A stretch of 64,000 nt of DNA from Streptomyces sp. NBC_00091 (GTDB lineage Bacteria; Actinomycetota; Actinomycetes; Streptomycetales; Streptomycetaceae). How positions within the stretch are numbered: the stretch's first letter is position 1; each line of letters begins with the position of its first letter. Location of the stretch: positions 620,001-684,000 of the forward strand of contig NZ_JAPEMA010000002.1 in NCBI RefSeq assembly GCF_026343185.1. The letters run 5' to 3'. Below are positions 39,646-48,157 of this stretch, piece by piece. Both the position numbers and the translations under genes were made by a program. The notes under the pieces were generated by a model that saw only the letters and a program-made list of their open reading frames with translations, was not told where the DNA came from and made no database searches.

Positions 39646-41704
39646 TCGCGTGGCGGATCCGGGCCAGGACCAGGACCGTGTCGTCGGTCGCCGGGTCGGG
39701 CAGCAGGGCCGCCAGGATCCGGTCCGCCGCCTCCTCCAACGGACCCTCGACGCCCGCCAGTTGTGCACGCAGGGCGTCCAGGCCCGTTTCGATGTCCTGG
39801 CCGCGCGCCTCGACGAGGCCGTCGGTGTACAGGGCCAGGACGGCTCCGTCGGGGAGCCGGGCCTGCGCCGAGCGGAAGGGGACTCCGCCCACCCCCAGCG
39901 GGACCGCTAGCGCGCCGCCGAGGGTTTCGACGGTGCCGTCGGGGTGGCGTACGAGGAGCGGCGGGTGGCCGGCGTTGGCGATGCGGGCCCCGCCGGTGTG
40001 CGGGTCGTAGACCACGTAGAGGCAGGTGGCCAGTTCGATGCCGGATTCCTGGGCACACGCGTCGAGTTCGGCGAGCAGCCCCTCGGGCTCCGCTCCGTGC
40101 CGGGCCAGCGCCTTGGCGGTGATGCGCAGCCGGCCCATGGACGCGGCGGCCGGCACCCCGTGACCCATGACGTCCCCGACGACGAGGGCGATCCGGCCGC
40201 CCGGCAGGTCGATCACGTCGTACCAGTCGCCGCCGACCTCGGTGACGCGGCTGCCCGGCAGGTAGCGGTGCGCGATGCTCACGTACTCGCTGCGCGCCAG
40301 CGCGCTGGGCAGCAGGGCGCGCTGCAGGGTGAGGGCGATGTCCTGGACCCGGCTGTAGAGGCGGGCGTTGTCCAGGCACAGGGCGGCGCGGGAGGCGAGT
40401 TCGCCGGCGAGGCTGAGGTCCTGCTCGGTGAAGGCGGGGCGGGCGGCGGAGCGGCCGAACATGGTGATGCCCTGGACGGTGCCCCGGGCGACGAGCGGGG
40501 CGATGAGGATGACGGCCAGGCCGCTGTCGAGCAGCAGCCTGGCGCGGTCCTGGTGCGCGACGGTCCGGGTCGCGAACTCCTCGTCGACGGGGACGCAGAT
40601 CGGGCGGCCGGCGGCGAGCATCCGGTGGATGCCGGAGCCCGGCGGGTACGTCACCCGGTCGAGGCCGGCCACCAGCTCGGGCGCCGGCGGCGGGAGGACC
40701 GTGCCGGAGGCGATCCGGCGGGTGATCAGGGGCAGCCCCGGGTCGAAGGCCTCCGAGGGGTACATCCACTCCACCAGCTCCACCACGCAGCCGTCGCAGA
40801 AGTCCGGTACGGCCGCGCCGACCAGCTCCCGGGCGGTGGTGCCCACGTCCAGGGTGGTGCCGATGCGGGCGGCGGCCCGGTCCAGCAGGGCGAGGCGCTG
40901 GCGGGCCTGCGTCGCCTCCAGCAGGGCCCGTTCCCGGTCGGTGACGTCCACCAGCAGGCCGCCCACCCCGGGCCGGGTGCCGCCGGCCCGGCTGAGCGGG
41001 AAGAGGCTGACCGACCGCACCTGGTCGCGGTCGGGACGGCCCGGTGTGCGCATCCCCACCAGGGCGCCCACGAGGGGCCGGCCCTCGTCGGCGACGGCGC
41101 GCAGCATGCCCTGGAACTCGCCGCCGTCGGAGGTGAGCATGATCTCGGCGGCGGCGCGCCCGAGGTGGTCCGCGACGGGGAGCCCGTCCATGTCGGCCAG
41201 GGCCTGGTTGAGGTGGACGTAGCGCAGGTCCTCGTCGAGCATCACCAGCCCGATGGGGCAGGTCTCGAACAGGGCGTCGAGGAAGGCGAGGTTCGTCTTC
41301 ACCCGGTCGAGTTCGTCGCCCCGGCTGGCCAGCCCCATGATCACCGAGTCGCCGGCGGTTCCGGCCACCGGGAAGACCCGGAATCCGCAGTCGAAGACGC
41401 TGCCGTCCCGGTGCAGGGCCGGCAGCCGGACCCGCCAGTAGCCGAGGGTCAGGGCGCGCTCCGTCAGCCGTGCGGCCGGGGAGGGTGCGCCTTCGGGCGG
41501 CTCGGGGAAGAGGTCCGCGGCCGGCCGGGACAGCACGGCGGCGGCCTCGTGTCCGAAGAGGTGCTGCGCGCCGGGTCCCCAGAAGCGGACCCGGCCGTCC
41601 TCGTCCAGGCCGAAGACGGCCACGGGCACGTGCTCCAGCAGCGACCCCGGCTCGGACCGGATCGGACCGGGAGCCTGCGCGCCCCCCGTCTGGTCCGCCG
41701 GCAC
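39641..41704 (-). CDS. PAS-GAF-PP2C (SpoIIE/RsbU-type) phosphatase
   Basis: The GTG at 41704 with GGAGGAGG 6 nt upstream gives 687 residues; the N-terminal frame beyond it is not coding. Domains in order are PAS (about 20-130, LEHVPVAVFGLDEDGRVRFW), a second PAS (about 145-270, ETCPIGLVMLDEDLRYVHLN), GAF (about 285-440) and PP2C/SpoIIE phosphatase (about 470-685, GGDWYDVIDLPGGRIALVVG, AGHPPLLVRHPDG and LALYTDGLVEARG). It should dephosphorylate an anti-sigma-factor antagonist. No STAS or kinase partner is adjacent. Confidence 0.9.
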   Translation of the reverse strand: MPADQTGGAQAPGPIRSEPGSLLEHVPVAVFGLDEDGRVRFWGPGAQHLFGHEAAAVLSRPAADLFPEPPEGAPSPAARLTERALTLGYWRVRLPALHRDGSVFDCGFRVFPVAGTAGDSVIMGLASRGDELDRVKTNLAFLDALFETCPIGLVMLDEDLRYVHLNQALADMDGLPVADHLGRAAAEIMLTSDGGEFQGMLRAVADEGRPLVGALVGMRTPGRPDRDQVRSVSLFPLSRAGGTRPGVGGLLVDVTDRERALLEATQARQRLALLDRAAARIGTTLDVGTTARELVGAAVPDFCDGCVVELVEWMYPSEAFDPGLPLITRRIASGTVLPPPAPELVAGLDRVTYPPGSGIHRMLAAGRPICVPVDEEFATRTVAHQDRARLLLDSGLAVILIAPLVARGTVQGITMFGRSAARPAFTEQDLSLAGELASRAALCLDNARLYSRVQDIALTLQRALLPSALARSEYVSIAHRYLPGSRVTEVGGDWYDVIDLPGGRIALVVGDVMGHGVPAAASMGRLRITAKALARHGAEPEGLLAELDACAQESGIELATCLYVVYDPHTGGARIANAGHPPLLVRHPDGTVETLGGALAVPLGVGGVPFRSAQARLPDGAVLALYTDGLVEARGQDIETGLDALRAQLAGVEGPLEEAADRILAALLPDPATDDTVLVLARIRHAR

Positions 41705-41810
41705 CGCAAGCCTCCTCCGCCCGGGGCGCGCCGAGTGGCCGCATCCGCCCGCGCGGGGGCGGAGGGCTCGCCGCTTCCCTTCATTCTGCGCGCCATCCGG
41801 GGAGCGGACA

Positions 41811-42248
41811 TCACGGCGAGGGCGGTGCGGCGACCACGCGGCGCGGATCGAGGACGATCTGCTGGACGGTCCAGCAGTCGGCGGACTCGATCGCCAGCTC
41901 GGCGCGGCAGCCGGTGCAGCGCAGATTGGCACCGCCCAGGCCGTCGGGGCCGCAGCAGCCGCCGCGGGGGCCCGGGCCGGCGACGGGGGCCATGCCGCGG
42001 GCGTCGCCGGGGCTGAGGACGATGCTGCCGGGCGGGCCCGCGCGTTCCCGTCGCACCTGCCCGGGGCGGTCGGGCAGGTACGAGAACGCGGAGGGCCCGG
42101 GATCGTAGGCGAAGCGGCCCGGGGGGATGCGCGGAGGGCACTCCCCCTCGGCCTCGTAGGGCATCGGCCCCTCCCGCTCGGGCAGGGGCATCTCCTCCAC
42201 CTCGGCGGACACCTCGGTCCCGCAGGCGGAGCAACGGAAGACGGTCAT
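41811..42248 (-). CDS. Hypothetical protein with zinc-ribbon-like ends
   Basis: A 145-residue protein has FRCSACGTEVSAEVEEMPLP at the start and LRCTGCRAELAIESADCWTV near the end. The paired CxxC motifs could form one zinc site across the protein. The middle is Pro/Gly-rich with RIPPGRFAYDPGPSAFSYL. I recognise a Streptomyces family of unknown function by this pattern. It is transcribed in the same direction as the phosphatase, with 106 bp between. Confidence 0.6.
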   Translation of the reverse strand: MTVFRCSACGTEVSAEVEEMPLPEREGPMPYEAEGECPPRIPPGRFAYDPGPSAFSYLPDRPGQVRRERAGPPGSIVLSPGDARGMAPVAGPGPRGGCCGPDGLGGANLRCTGCRAELAIESADCWTVQQIVLDPRRVVAAPPSP

Positions 42249-42324
42249 GCCCCATCCTGTCCCGCCCCCGGGCCCCGGGGTGGCCGTCTGCGCGAACGCG
42301 TACGCCTCTCGCGGGACGGAGGAG

Positions 42325-42933
42325 TCAGCGGTGGTTCAGCGGGACGTTCGAGGTGATCGTGCCGTCGGAACCGGACACGGTCACCGCGTGGCGGACGCCG
42401 TCCGGTCCGAGGACCACCGCCAGCCAGGCGCTGCCGCCGCCCTGCTGGGCGACCGCGCGCAGGGCCTGGACCTTGCCGCCCTCGACCGCCCCGGCCGCCT
42501 TCTCCGCCGCCTGCCCGATCGGCAGGGACGGCAGCGGCGCGGGCGCCGGGGCCTTCCTCGCGAAGCCCCCGCGCGCCTGGGCGCCTTCGCGGACCGCCTT
42601 CGGGCCGCCCTGCGGGCCGCCCTGCGGGGCGATCTTGTGGGCGCCCGGGTGGCCGGGGACCTCGGGCCGTGCGAAGTGGCGGACCTTGTCCGCCCGCCCG
42701 TCGTGGTGGTGGCCCGCCACGGCGACGGCCGCCGCCCCGCCGCCCACGATCACCGCGGCCGCGCCGGCGGCCACCGCCCAGCGCGCGCCCCTGCCCCGGG
42801 GGAGCGCGGCGCCCAGGCCCTTGCGCGGGGACTTCGGGGCCTTCGGGGACTGCTCGGGCTGCTCGGGCTGCTCCGCCTGCTCGTGCCGTTCGGGTCGCTC
42901 TGGCTGTTCGGGCTGGGGGAAGGACTCAGACAT
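42325..42933 (-). CDS. Single-pass membrane protein divergent from two-component system
   Basis: A 202-residue protein starts at ATG 42933 with GGAG upstream. A cytoplasmic N terminus rich in PEQPER-like repeats leads to one membrane helix (about 57-77, RWAVAAGAAAVIVGGGAAAV), then a His-containing outer linker (GHHHDGRADKVRHF) and a small C-terminal domain (GGKVQALRAVAQQGGG, VTVSGSDGTITSNVPLNH). The last part resembles a short PepSY-like fold, but this is weak. Its start faces the response regulator, and the CTGAAG repeats lie between them, so it is a likely target of that system. Confidence 0.65.
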   Translation of the reverse strand: MSESFPQPEQPERPERHEQAEQPEQPEQSPKAPKSPRKGLGAALPRGRGARWAVAAGAAAVIVGGGAAAVAVAGHHHDGRADKVRHFARPEVPGHPGAHKIAPQGGPQGGPKAVREGAQARGGFARKAPAPAPLPSLPIGQAAEKAAGAVEGGKVQALRAVAQQGGGSAWLAVVLGPDGVRHAVTVSGSDGTITSNVPLNHR

Positions 42934-42998
42934 ACCGGCACTCCTCAGACACAACCGGGCACCGCACCCGGCTCGAGGCCGAGCATGCCGAGCCGATG

Positions 42999-43035
42999 CT
43001 GAAGCCCACCTGAAGCCGCCTGAAGACCTCTTCAG
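42999..43035. promoter_or_regulatory. Phased CTGAAG repeats, likely response-regulator sites
   Basis: CTGAAG occurs at 42999, 43010 and 43020, spaced 11 and 10 bp, followed by the inverted CTTCAG at 43030. Direct repeats one helical turn apart are the usual binding arrangement for OmpR/PhoB-type regulators, and one such gene starts at 43070. The site is between divergent genes and may control both. Confidence 0.6.
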
Positions 43036-43069
43036 CAAGGCGCGGACCGCACCTGAGACCCTGGTCGGC

Positions 43070-43747
43070 ATGCGCGTACTGGTGGTGGAGGACGAACGAC
43101 GGCTGGCCGTCGCCCTACAGCGGGGGCTCCAGGCGGAGGGCTTCTCGGTGGACGTGGCCCACGACGGCCCGCAAGGGCTGTGGATGGCCTGCGAGCACGA
43201 CTACGACCTGATCGTGCTCGACATCATGCTGCCCGGCCTCAACGGCTACCGGGTCTGCGCGCGACTGCGCGCGGCCGGCAACGAGTCCGGGATCCTGATG
43301 CTCACCGCGAAGGACGGCGAGTACGACGAGGCCGAGGCGCTGGACACCGGCGCCGACGACTTCCTCTCGAAGCCCTTCTCCTACCTCGTCCTCGTCGCCC
43401 GGCTCCGCGCGCTGGGCCGGCGTACGGGCCGCCGCCGCCCGCGGACCATGCGGTTCGGCGACCTGTTCCTGGACCCGGCGCGCCACCTGTGCTCCCGCGG
43501 CGACACCGAGATACGGCTGACCGCGCGGGAGTTCGCGGTGCTGGAGTACCTGGCCGGGCGGCCCGGCGAGGTGGTGCCCAAGCGGGAGATCCTGGAACAG
43601 GTGTGGGACAGCGCCTTCGACGGCGATCCGAACGTGGTCGAGGTGCACGTCAGCGCGGTCCGCCGGAAGATCGACGCGCCGTTCGGCCGGTCCGCCCTGG
43701 AGACCGTGCGCGGCGCCGGCTACCGACTGGCGGCCGACGGTGGCTGA
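43070..43747 (+). CDS. OmpR-family response regulator
   Basis: A 225-residue regulator has a receiver domain with acidic pocket VEDE, phospho-acceptor Asp in DLIVLDIMLPG, LTAKD Thr and the SKPFSYLVLVARLRAL lysine. It is followed by a winged helix with LTAREFAVLEYLAGRPGEVV, EVHVSAVRRKID and RGAGYRL. The ATG start has a weak ribosome site (GGTCGG). It overlaps the histidine kinase gene by 8 bp. Its signal is unknown. It probably binds the CTGAAG repeats just upstream. Confidence 0.92.
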   Translation: MRVLVVEDERRLAVALQRGLQAEGFSVDVAHDGPQGLWMACEHDYDLIVLDIMLPGLNGYRVCARLRAAGNESGILMLTAKDGEYDEAEALDTGADDFLSKPFSYLVLVARLRALGRRTGRRRPRTMRFGDLFLDPARHLCSRGDTEIRLTAREFAVLEYLAGRPGEVVPKREILEQVWDSAFDGDPNVVEVHVSAVRRKIDAPFGRSALETVRGAGYRLAADGG

Positions 43748-45236
43748 GACCCGCTCCGCACGCCGCCCGCTCGGCCCCGTACGCGGCCTCGTACGCGGCA
43801 TCGTCCCTGGCCCCGTACGCAGCCTCGTACGCCGCCTCGTACGGCGGATCCGGCCCACGACCGTCCGCGCGCGGGCCACCGCGGGCGCCGTCGTCGTCGT
43901 GGCGGCGGCCCTGGGCCTGGCCTCCTTCGCCCTGCTCGGGCTGCTGGAGGCCAACCTGCTGCGCAACGCCGAGCGCGACGCCGAGCGGCAGGCCCTGACG
44001 ATCGCCCGGCTCGCGGCCTCCGGGGGCCTCGACCGGATGCGGGCGCCGCTGCCCGGGGCCGACTTCGTCCAGGTGGTCAACGCCCGCGGCCGGGTGCTGC
44101 GGGCCACCCCGAACCTGGCCGGCTCGCCCGCGCTCGGCCCCGCCAGGCCGATGCGCCCGGGCACCGCCTTCCACACCTGGAAGGTCCGCCCGCTCGGCGG
44201 CGAACACCGCCTGCGGGTCGTGCAGGTCACCACGGACACCCCGCAGGGCCTGGTCACCGTGTACGTGGGGACCTCGCTGCGCGACGTGGACGCGGCCGAC
44301 GACACCACCACCGCCGCGCTCGCGGTGGGCGGGCCCCTGCTCCTCGCCACGGTGGCCCTGGTCACCTGGCGGGTGACCGGCCGCGCCCTGCGGCCGGTCG
44401 AGGCGATCCGCGCGGAGGTCGCCGAGATCACCGACCGCGATCTGCACCGGCGGGTCCCGGTACCGCCCACGAGCGACGAGGTGGCCCGCCTGGCGCAGAC
44501 GATGAACACCACCCTGGACCGGCTGGAGTCCTCCGGACACCGCCAGCGCCAGTTCATCGCCGACGCCTCGCACGAACTGCGCAGCCCGCTCACCGTGCTG
44601 CGCACCCAGCTGGAAGTGGCCCTGGCCGTCCGGGACCCGGAGCTGTGGCCGGAGCTGATCGGCGGGGCGCTCGAGGACACCGAGCGGCTCCAGCAGCTCG
44701 CCTCCGACCTCCTCCTGCTCGCCCGCATCGACGCGGCCCAGCCCGTCACGGCGGTCCGGCTGGACCTGGGCGCCGTGGTGCGGGCCGCCGTGGAGTCCCG
44801 CCGGGGCGACCGGGTCCCCGTACGCACCGACCTGGAGGCGGGCGTGACGGTGGAGGGCAGCGAGCTGTGGCTGACCCGGGTGGTCACCAACCTGCTGGAC
44901 AACGCCCAGCGGTTCGCCGACCACCGGGTGGAGCTCGTCCTGCGCGGCAGCGGCAGCGGCGGCGGCCCGCAGGCGGGCACCGTCGTACTCGAGGTCCGCG
45001 ACGACGGTCCGGGCATCCCGCCCGACGACCGGGAGCGGATCTTCGAGCGCTTCACCCGGCTCGACGACGCCCGCAGCCGCGACCACGGCGGGGCCGGCCT
45101 GGGCCTCGCCATCGCCCGCGACCTCACCACCCATCACGGCGGCACCCTCACCGCCGAGCCCTCCCCCGGGGGCGCCCGCCTGCTGGTCCGCCTCCCGGCG
45201 GCCTCCTCCTCCCCCTCCCCCTCCTCCTCCTCCTGA
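43740..45236 (+). CDS. Sensor histidine kinase
   Basis: A 498-residue membrane kinase starts at GTG 43740, overlapping the regulator end. The N terminus is Arg/Val-rich and built from a repeated GTACG-containing DNA segment. Two membrane helices lie at about 47-70 and 185-207 and flank an extracytoplasmic sensor. Then come HAMP (RALRPVEAIRAEVAEITDRD), a dimerisation His in DASHELRSPLTVLR, N box NLLDNAQRFA, G1 DDGPGIPPDD, F and G2 HGGAGLGLAIARDL. The C terminus ends in a Ser/Pro tail. Signal unknown. Confidence 0.92.
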   Translation: MAETRSARRPLGPVRGLVRGIVPGPVRSLVRRLVRRIRPTTVRARATAGAVVVVAAALGLASFALLGLLEANLLRNAERDAERQALTIARLAASGGLDRMRAPLPGADFVQVVNARGRVLRATPNLAGSPALGPARPMRPGTAFHTWKVRPLGGEHRLRVVQVTTDTPQGLVTVYVGTSLRDVDAADDTTTAALAVGGPLLLATVALVTWRVTGRALRPVEAIRAEVAEITDRDLHRRVPVPPTSDEVARLAQTMNTTLDRLESSGHRQRQFIADASHELRSPLTVLRTQLEVALAVRDPELWPELIGGALEDTERLQQLASDLLLLARIDAAQPVTAVRLDLGAVVRAAVESRRGDRVPVRTDLEAGVTVEGSELWLTRVVTNLLDNAQRFADHRVELVLRGSGSGGGPQAGTVVLEVRDDGPGIPPDDRERIFERFTRLDDARSRDHGGAGLGLAIARDLTTHHGGTLTAEPSPGGARLLVRLPAASSSPSPSSSS

Positions 45237-45355
45237 CGGGAGCTTGACGCCGGCGGGACGGGTTCATACGGATCGCTGACGGACGGGCCGCGGCGGCCGA
45301 CGTTCAATGGAGGCCGGACAGCAGGACGGTACGGGGCGACTCGGGAGGACCGGCG

Positions 45356-45871
45356 GTGGGACGACGAGTGGTGGCGGGCGTGAGCGGCGGCCCGGGGAGC
45401 CTGACGGCCCTGCACCGGGCCGCCGACGAGGCCCGGTTGCGCGGGGCGCAGCTGTGGGCGGTGCTGGCCTGGCAGGCTCCGGGCGGGGGCCTGGGCAGCC
45501 GCGGCTCCGGCGCCGGCTCCCCCTACCCCGAGTGCCGGGCGGCGGCGGTGGGGCGGCTGCGCGAGGCCCTCGACGCCGCCTTCGGGCCGGGCGGCCCGGG
45601 TATCGCCCTGGCCGGGCAGGTGGTGCGGGGCACGCCCGGAGCCGTGCTGGTCGACGCCGTCCGGGACGCCGGCGACCTGCTGGTGGTCGGCGCCGGCTGC
45701 CGCGGCCGGCTGCTGGGCGCGCTGCGGCCCTCGGTGGCCCGCCACTGCCTGGCGCACGCACCGTGCCCCGTACTCGCCGTACCGCCGAGCCCGCTGGAGG
45801 CGCAACTGCACGCCGTACGGCGCCGCAACGCCTGGCACCTCCCGCTGGACGCGCGGGAACTGGCGGAGTGA
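45356..45871 (+). CDS. Universal stress protein (UspA) family
   Basis: A 171-residue single Usp domain has an N-terminal RRVVAGVSGGPGSLTALHRA, the DLLVVGAGCRGRLLGALRPS nucleotide-binding loop (G-x2-G-x9-S-type) and CPVLAVPPSPLE at the end. It probably binds ATP and is induced by stress. The GTG start has GGGAGG about 12 nt upstream. It is in the direction of the two-component system but 119 bp away, so it may have its own promoter. Confidence 0.85.
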   Translation: MGRRVVAGVSGGPGSLTALHRAADEARLRGAQLWAVLAWQAPGGGLGSRGSGAGSPYPECRAAAVGRLREALDAAFGPGGPGIALAGQVVRGTPGAVLVDAVRDAGDLLVVGAGCRGRLLGALRPSVARHCLAHAPCPVLAVPPSPLEAQLHAVRRRNAWHLPLDARELAE

Positions 45872-45960
45872 ACCCGGCGTACGGAACCCGGCCACCGACC
45901 GTTCAGCGATTGTCCGATTCGAGGTCACACATCACGCGGGGGACAAGCTAAGATCACGAC

Positions 45961-46425
45961 GTGGTCACAGCCCGCTCGCCCCGTACCCCGCGGGCCCGCT
46001 CCTCGGCGGGTCTGCTGCACCTGCTCGGGCTGACCCTGCTGCTGCTCGGCCTGGTCTGCGCGCACGGCGCCGGATCCCACGACTCCGGATCCCACGACTC
46101 CGGATCCCACAGCCCCGGGTCCCTCTCCGGATCGCACGGCTCCGCGTCCCACGGCTCCGCCTCCTGGAGCGCCGCCGCCATCGCGACGCCGGCCTCCGCG
46201 GCCCTCGTCGACCGGCACGACCCCTCCCACCCGGGCCACGACTGCGCCCACCTTCCGCCGCGGACGGGTACCGCGGTCGACGCGCCTCCCGCTCCCCCGG
46301 CCACCGCCCTCGGCCACCCCGTCCGCACGGGCCACGGGGACACGGCCGGCCACGGCTCCGGGGCCTGTCCGGCCGGAGCCGCAGCGGCGCCGCAGGCGCG
46401 CACCTCCACCGTCCTCCAGGTGTAG
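45961..46425 (+). CDS. DUF6153-like secreted His-rich protein
   Basis: A 154-residue protein has an N-terminal hydrophobic segment (HLLGLTLLLLGLVCAHGAG) and His/Ser-rich repeats (GSHDSGSHDSGSH, GHPVRTGHGDTAGHGSG), which resemble the DUF6153 group. It is likely membrane-anchored or exported, and the His clusters suggest metal binding. A TAAGAT hexamer lies only 7 nt before the GTG, so the transcript may be leaderless. Function is unknown. A similar protein is encoded 100 bp downstream, suggesting duplication. Confidence 0.6.
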   Translation: MVTARSPRTPRARSSAGLLHLLGLTLLLLGLVCAHGAGSHDSGSHDSGSHSPGSLSGSHGSASHGSASWSAAAIATPASAALVDRHDPSHPGHDCAHLPPRTGTAVDAPPAPPATALGHPVRTGHGDTAGHGSGACPAGAAAAPQARTSTVLQV

Positions 46426-46525
46426 ACACCGGGATCCGTCCGGGCCCCTTCCGGGCCCGTCCCCGCGATCGCCGCCGCCCCCGCCCTCCCGGGCCGAGGG
46501 GTGCCCGCCGCATGGAGGAACCCCG

Positions 46526-46942
46526 TTGTCCCACCCCCACGCACGCCCGCTTCGCCCCGGTCTGCCCTGGTCCGGCGCGCTGCTCCTCGCCACGCTGAGC
46601 ACACTGCTGTTCGCGGTCCTCTCCTGCCCCTCCCATGGGCACACGGACGTCTCCTACGGCTCGTCGGCCGCTGGAGCCTCGCTGCATCCCGGGCCGACAC
46701 CGCCTGCAGGACCCACCGGCCATCCGCACCCGCACCCCGACCACGGTTCCAGCTGTGCCTCCTCCGACCTGGCCCCCTCCGCCCAGGGCCCGAGCCCCCT
46801 GCCCACGGGGCCGGCGCGCCCCGCGGCGGGCACGGGCGCCACCCCGGAGGCCGCCCCGGCCGCGCCGCCGGGCGCCGCCGGGCCCGCGATCGACCGCTCC
46901 GGCCGTTCCACTCTGACCATCGTCTGTCGATGGCGGCTCTAG
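46526..46942 (+). CDS. Second His-rich exported protein
   Basis: A 138-residue protein starts at TTG 46526 with GGAGGAA 5 nt upstream, the unusual start being decided by that site. It has an N-terminal signal-anchor (GALLLATLSTLLFAVLSCPS), then HPHPHPDHGSSCASSDLAPS and a Pro/Ala-rich part, ending in RSTLTIVCRWRL. Its hydrophobic segment is followed by Cys and His-rich stretches like the preceding gene, so metal binding is plausible. Alternative starts are not supported. Confidence 0.55.
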   Translation: MSHPHARPLRPGLPWSGALLLATLSTLLFAVLSCPSHGHTDVSYGSSAAGASLHPGPTPPAGPTGHPHPHPDHGSSCASSDLAPSAQGPSPLPTGPARPAAGTGATPEAAPAAPPGAAGPAIDRSGRSTLTIVCRWRL

Positions 46943-46957
46943 TCCGCTCCCGTAAGT

Positions 46958-46970
46958 CCGTTCGCAACGG
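46958..46970. promoter_or_regulatory. CCGTTCGCAACGG palindrome
   Basis: A 13-bp palindrome (5-bp arms, 3-bp centre) lies 93 bp upstream of the cysteine-synthase-like gene and just downstream of the His-rich gene. It may be an operator, or part of a terminator; no regulator gene is adjacent. Confidence 0.35.
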
Positions 46971-47062
46971 CTGACGTATGCCCAACGGGCGGATCTTGCC
47001 CTGCCCCGGCTCGGCATCTCCACGAGCGACCACCTGAAGCACCATCAAACGAGAGCGGAACA

Positions 47063-48157
47063 ATGCATTCTTCGGCCACCGACGTCACTCCCCCCGCCCG
47101 CGCCAGCCTGTCCGGGCTGGTCGGCAACACTCCCCTGCTGCGCGTGTCCGAGCCGCTGTCCCCGGCGGGCCGCGGCTTCTGGGCGAAGCTCGAGGGCTTC
47201 AACCCCGGCGGCATCAAGGACCGTCCCGGCCTCCACATGGTCGAGCGGGCCCGCGCCAGGGGCGAGCTGAAGCCGGGCGCCCGGATCATCGAGTCGACCA
47301 GCGGAACCCTCGGCCTCGGCCTGGCCCTGGCCGGCATGGTCTACGGGCACCCCGTCACCCTGGTCACCGACCCGGGCCTGGAAGCGTCGATGACCCGCCT
47401 GCTGACGGCGTACGGGGCGCAGGTCAACGTCGTCTCCGAACCGCACCCCACCGGCGGCTGGCAGCAGGCCCGCCGCGACCGCGTCACCCAGCTGCTGGGG
47501 CAGCACCCCGATTCCTGGTGCCCGGACCAGTACAACAACCCGGACAACACCACCGCCTACACCCCGCTGGCCCTCGAACTGGCCTCCGAGCTCAACCACA
47601 TCGACGTCCTGGTGTGCAGCGTCGGCACCGGAGGGCACTCCGCGGGCGTCTCCCGCGTCCTGCGCCAGCTCTACCCCGAGCTGAAGCTGGTGGGCGTGGA
47701 CACCGTCGGCTCCACCATCTTCGGCCAGCCCGCGCGGACCCGCGTGATGCGCGGCCTCGGTTCGAGCATCTACCCGCGCAACGTCGCGTACGAGCAGTTC
47801 TCCGAGGTGCACTGGGTGGCCCCGGGCGAGGCCGTGTGGACCTGCCGCCAGCTCGCCGCGTCCCACTACGCCGCCGGCGGCTGGAGCGTCGGCGCGGTCG
47901 CCCTCGTGGCCGGATGGCTGGCCCGCACCATGCCGGAGGACACCCGGATCGCGGCGGTCTTCCCCGACGGGCCGCAGCGCTACCTCGGCACCGTGTACGA
48001 CGACGACTACTGCGCCGCGCACGGACTGCTGGACTCCCCTCCGGCCGCGGAACCCGACACGATCGGGCGCCTGGACGAGAAGGAGGTCACCCGCTGGACC
48101 CGCTGCGCGACCGTGGTGGACCCGCTGACCCTGCACGTGGCGGAGGTGCCGGCCTGA
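47063..48157 (+). CDS. Cysteine-synthase-family PLP enzyme
   Basis: A 364-residue fold-type II PLP enzyme has Lys 52 in [15 protein letters not shown] as the Schiff-base residue, the substrate loop written STSGTLG (cysteine synthases usually have TSGNTG), and the phosphate loop VGTGGHSAG. The extended C terminus (about 320-364) is family-variable. Relatives make cysteine, cystathionine or the SbnA-type amino-acid precursor of siderophores. The following MFS gene overlaps the stop by TGATG, so the pair probably makes and exports one product. Exact product unknown. Confidence 0.85.
   Translation: MHSSATDVTPPARASLSGLVGNTPLLRVSEPLSPAGRGFWAKLEGFNPGGIKDRPGLHMVERARARGELKPGARIIESTSGTLGLGLALAGMVYGHPVTLVTDPGLEASMTRLLTAYGAQVNVVSEPHPTGGWQQARRDRVTQLLGQHPDSWCPDQYNNPDNTTAYTPLALELASELNHIDVLVCSVGTGGHSAGVSRVLRQLYPELKLVGVDTVGSTIFGQPARTRVMRGLGSSIYPRNVAYEQFSEVHWVAPGEAVWTCRQLAASHYAAGGWSVGAVALVAGWLARTMPEDTRIAAVFPDGPQRYLGTVYDDDYCAAHGLLDSPPAAEPDTIGRLDEKEVTRWTRCATVVDPLTLHVAEVPA

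Noticed and set aside
39705..41700. Long antisense frames over the PP2C phosphatase
   Set aside because: They are Ala/Arg/Gly-rich without motifs and oppose a well-supported multidomain gene.
46526..46942. Treating the two His-rich genes as shadows
   Set aside because: Both have signal segments and ribosome sites and lie in sequence with no better frame on either strand, so they were kept with moderate confidence.
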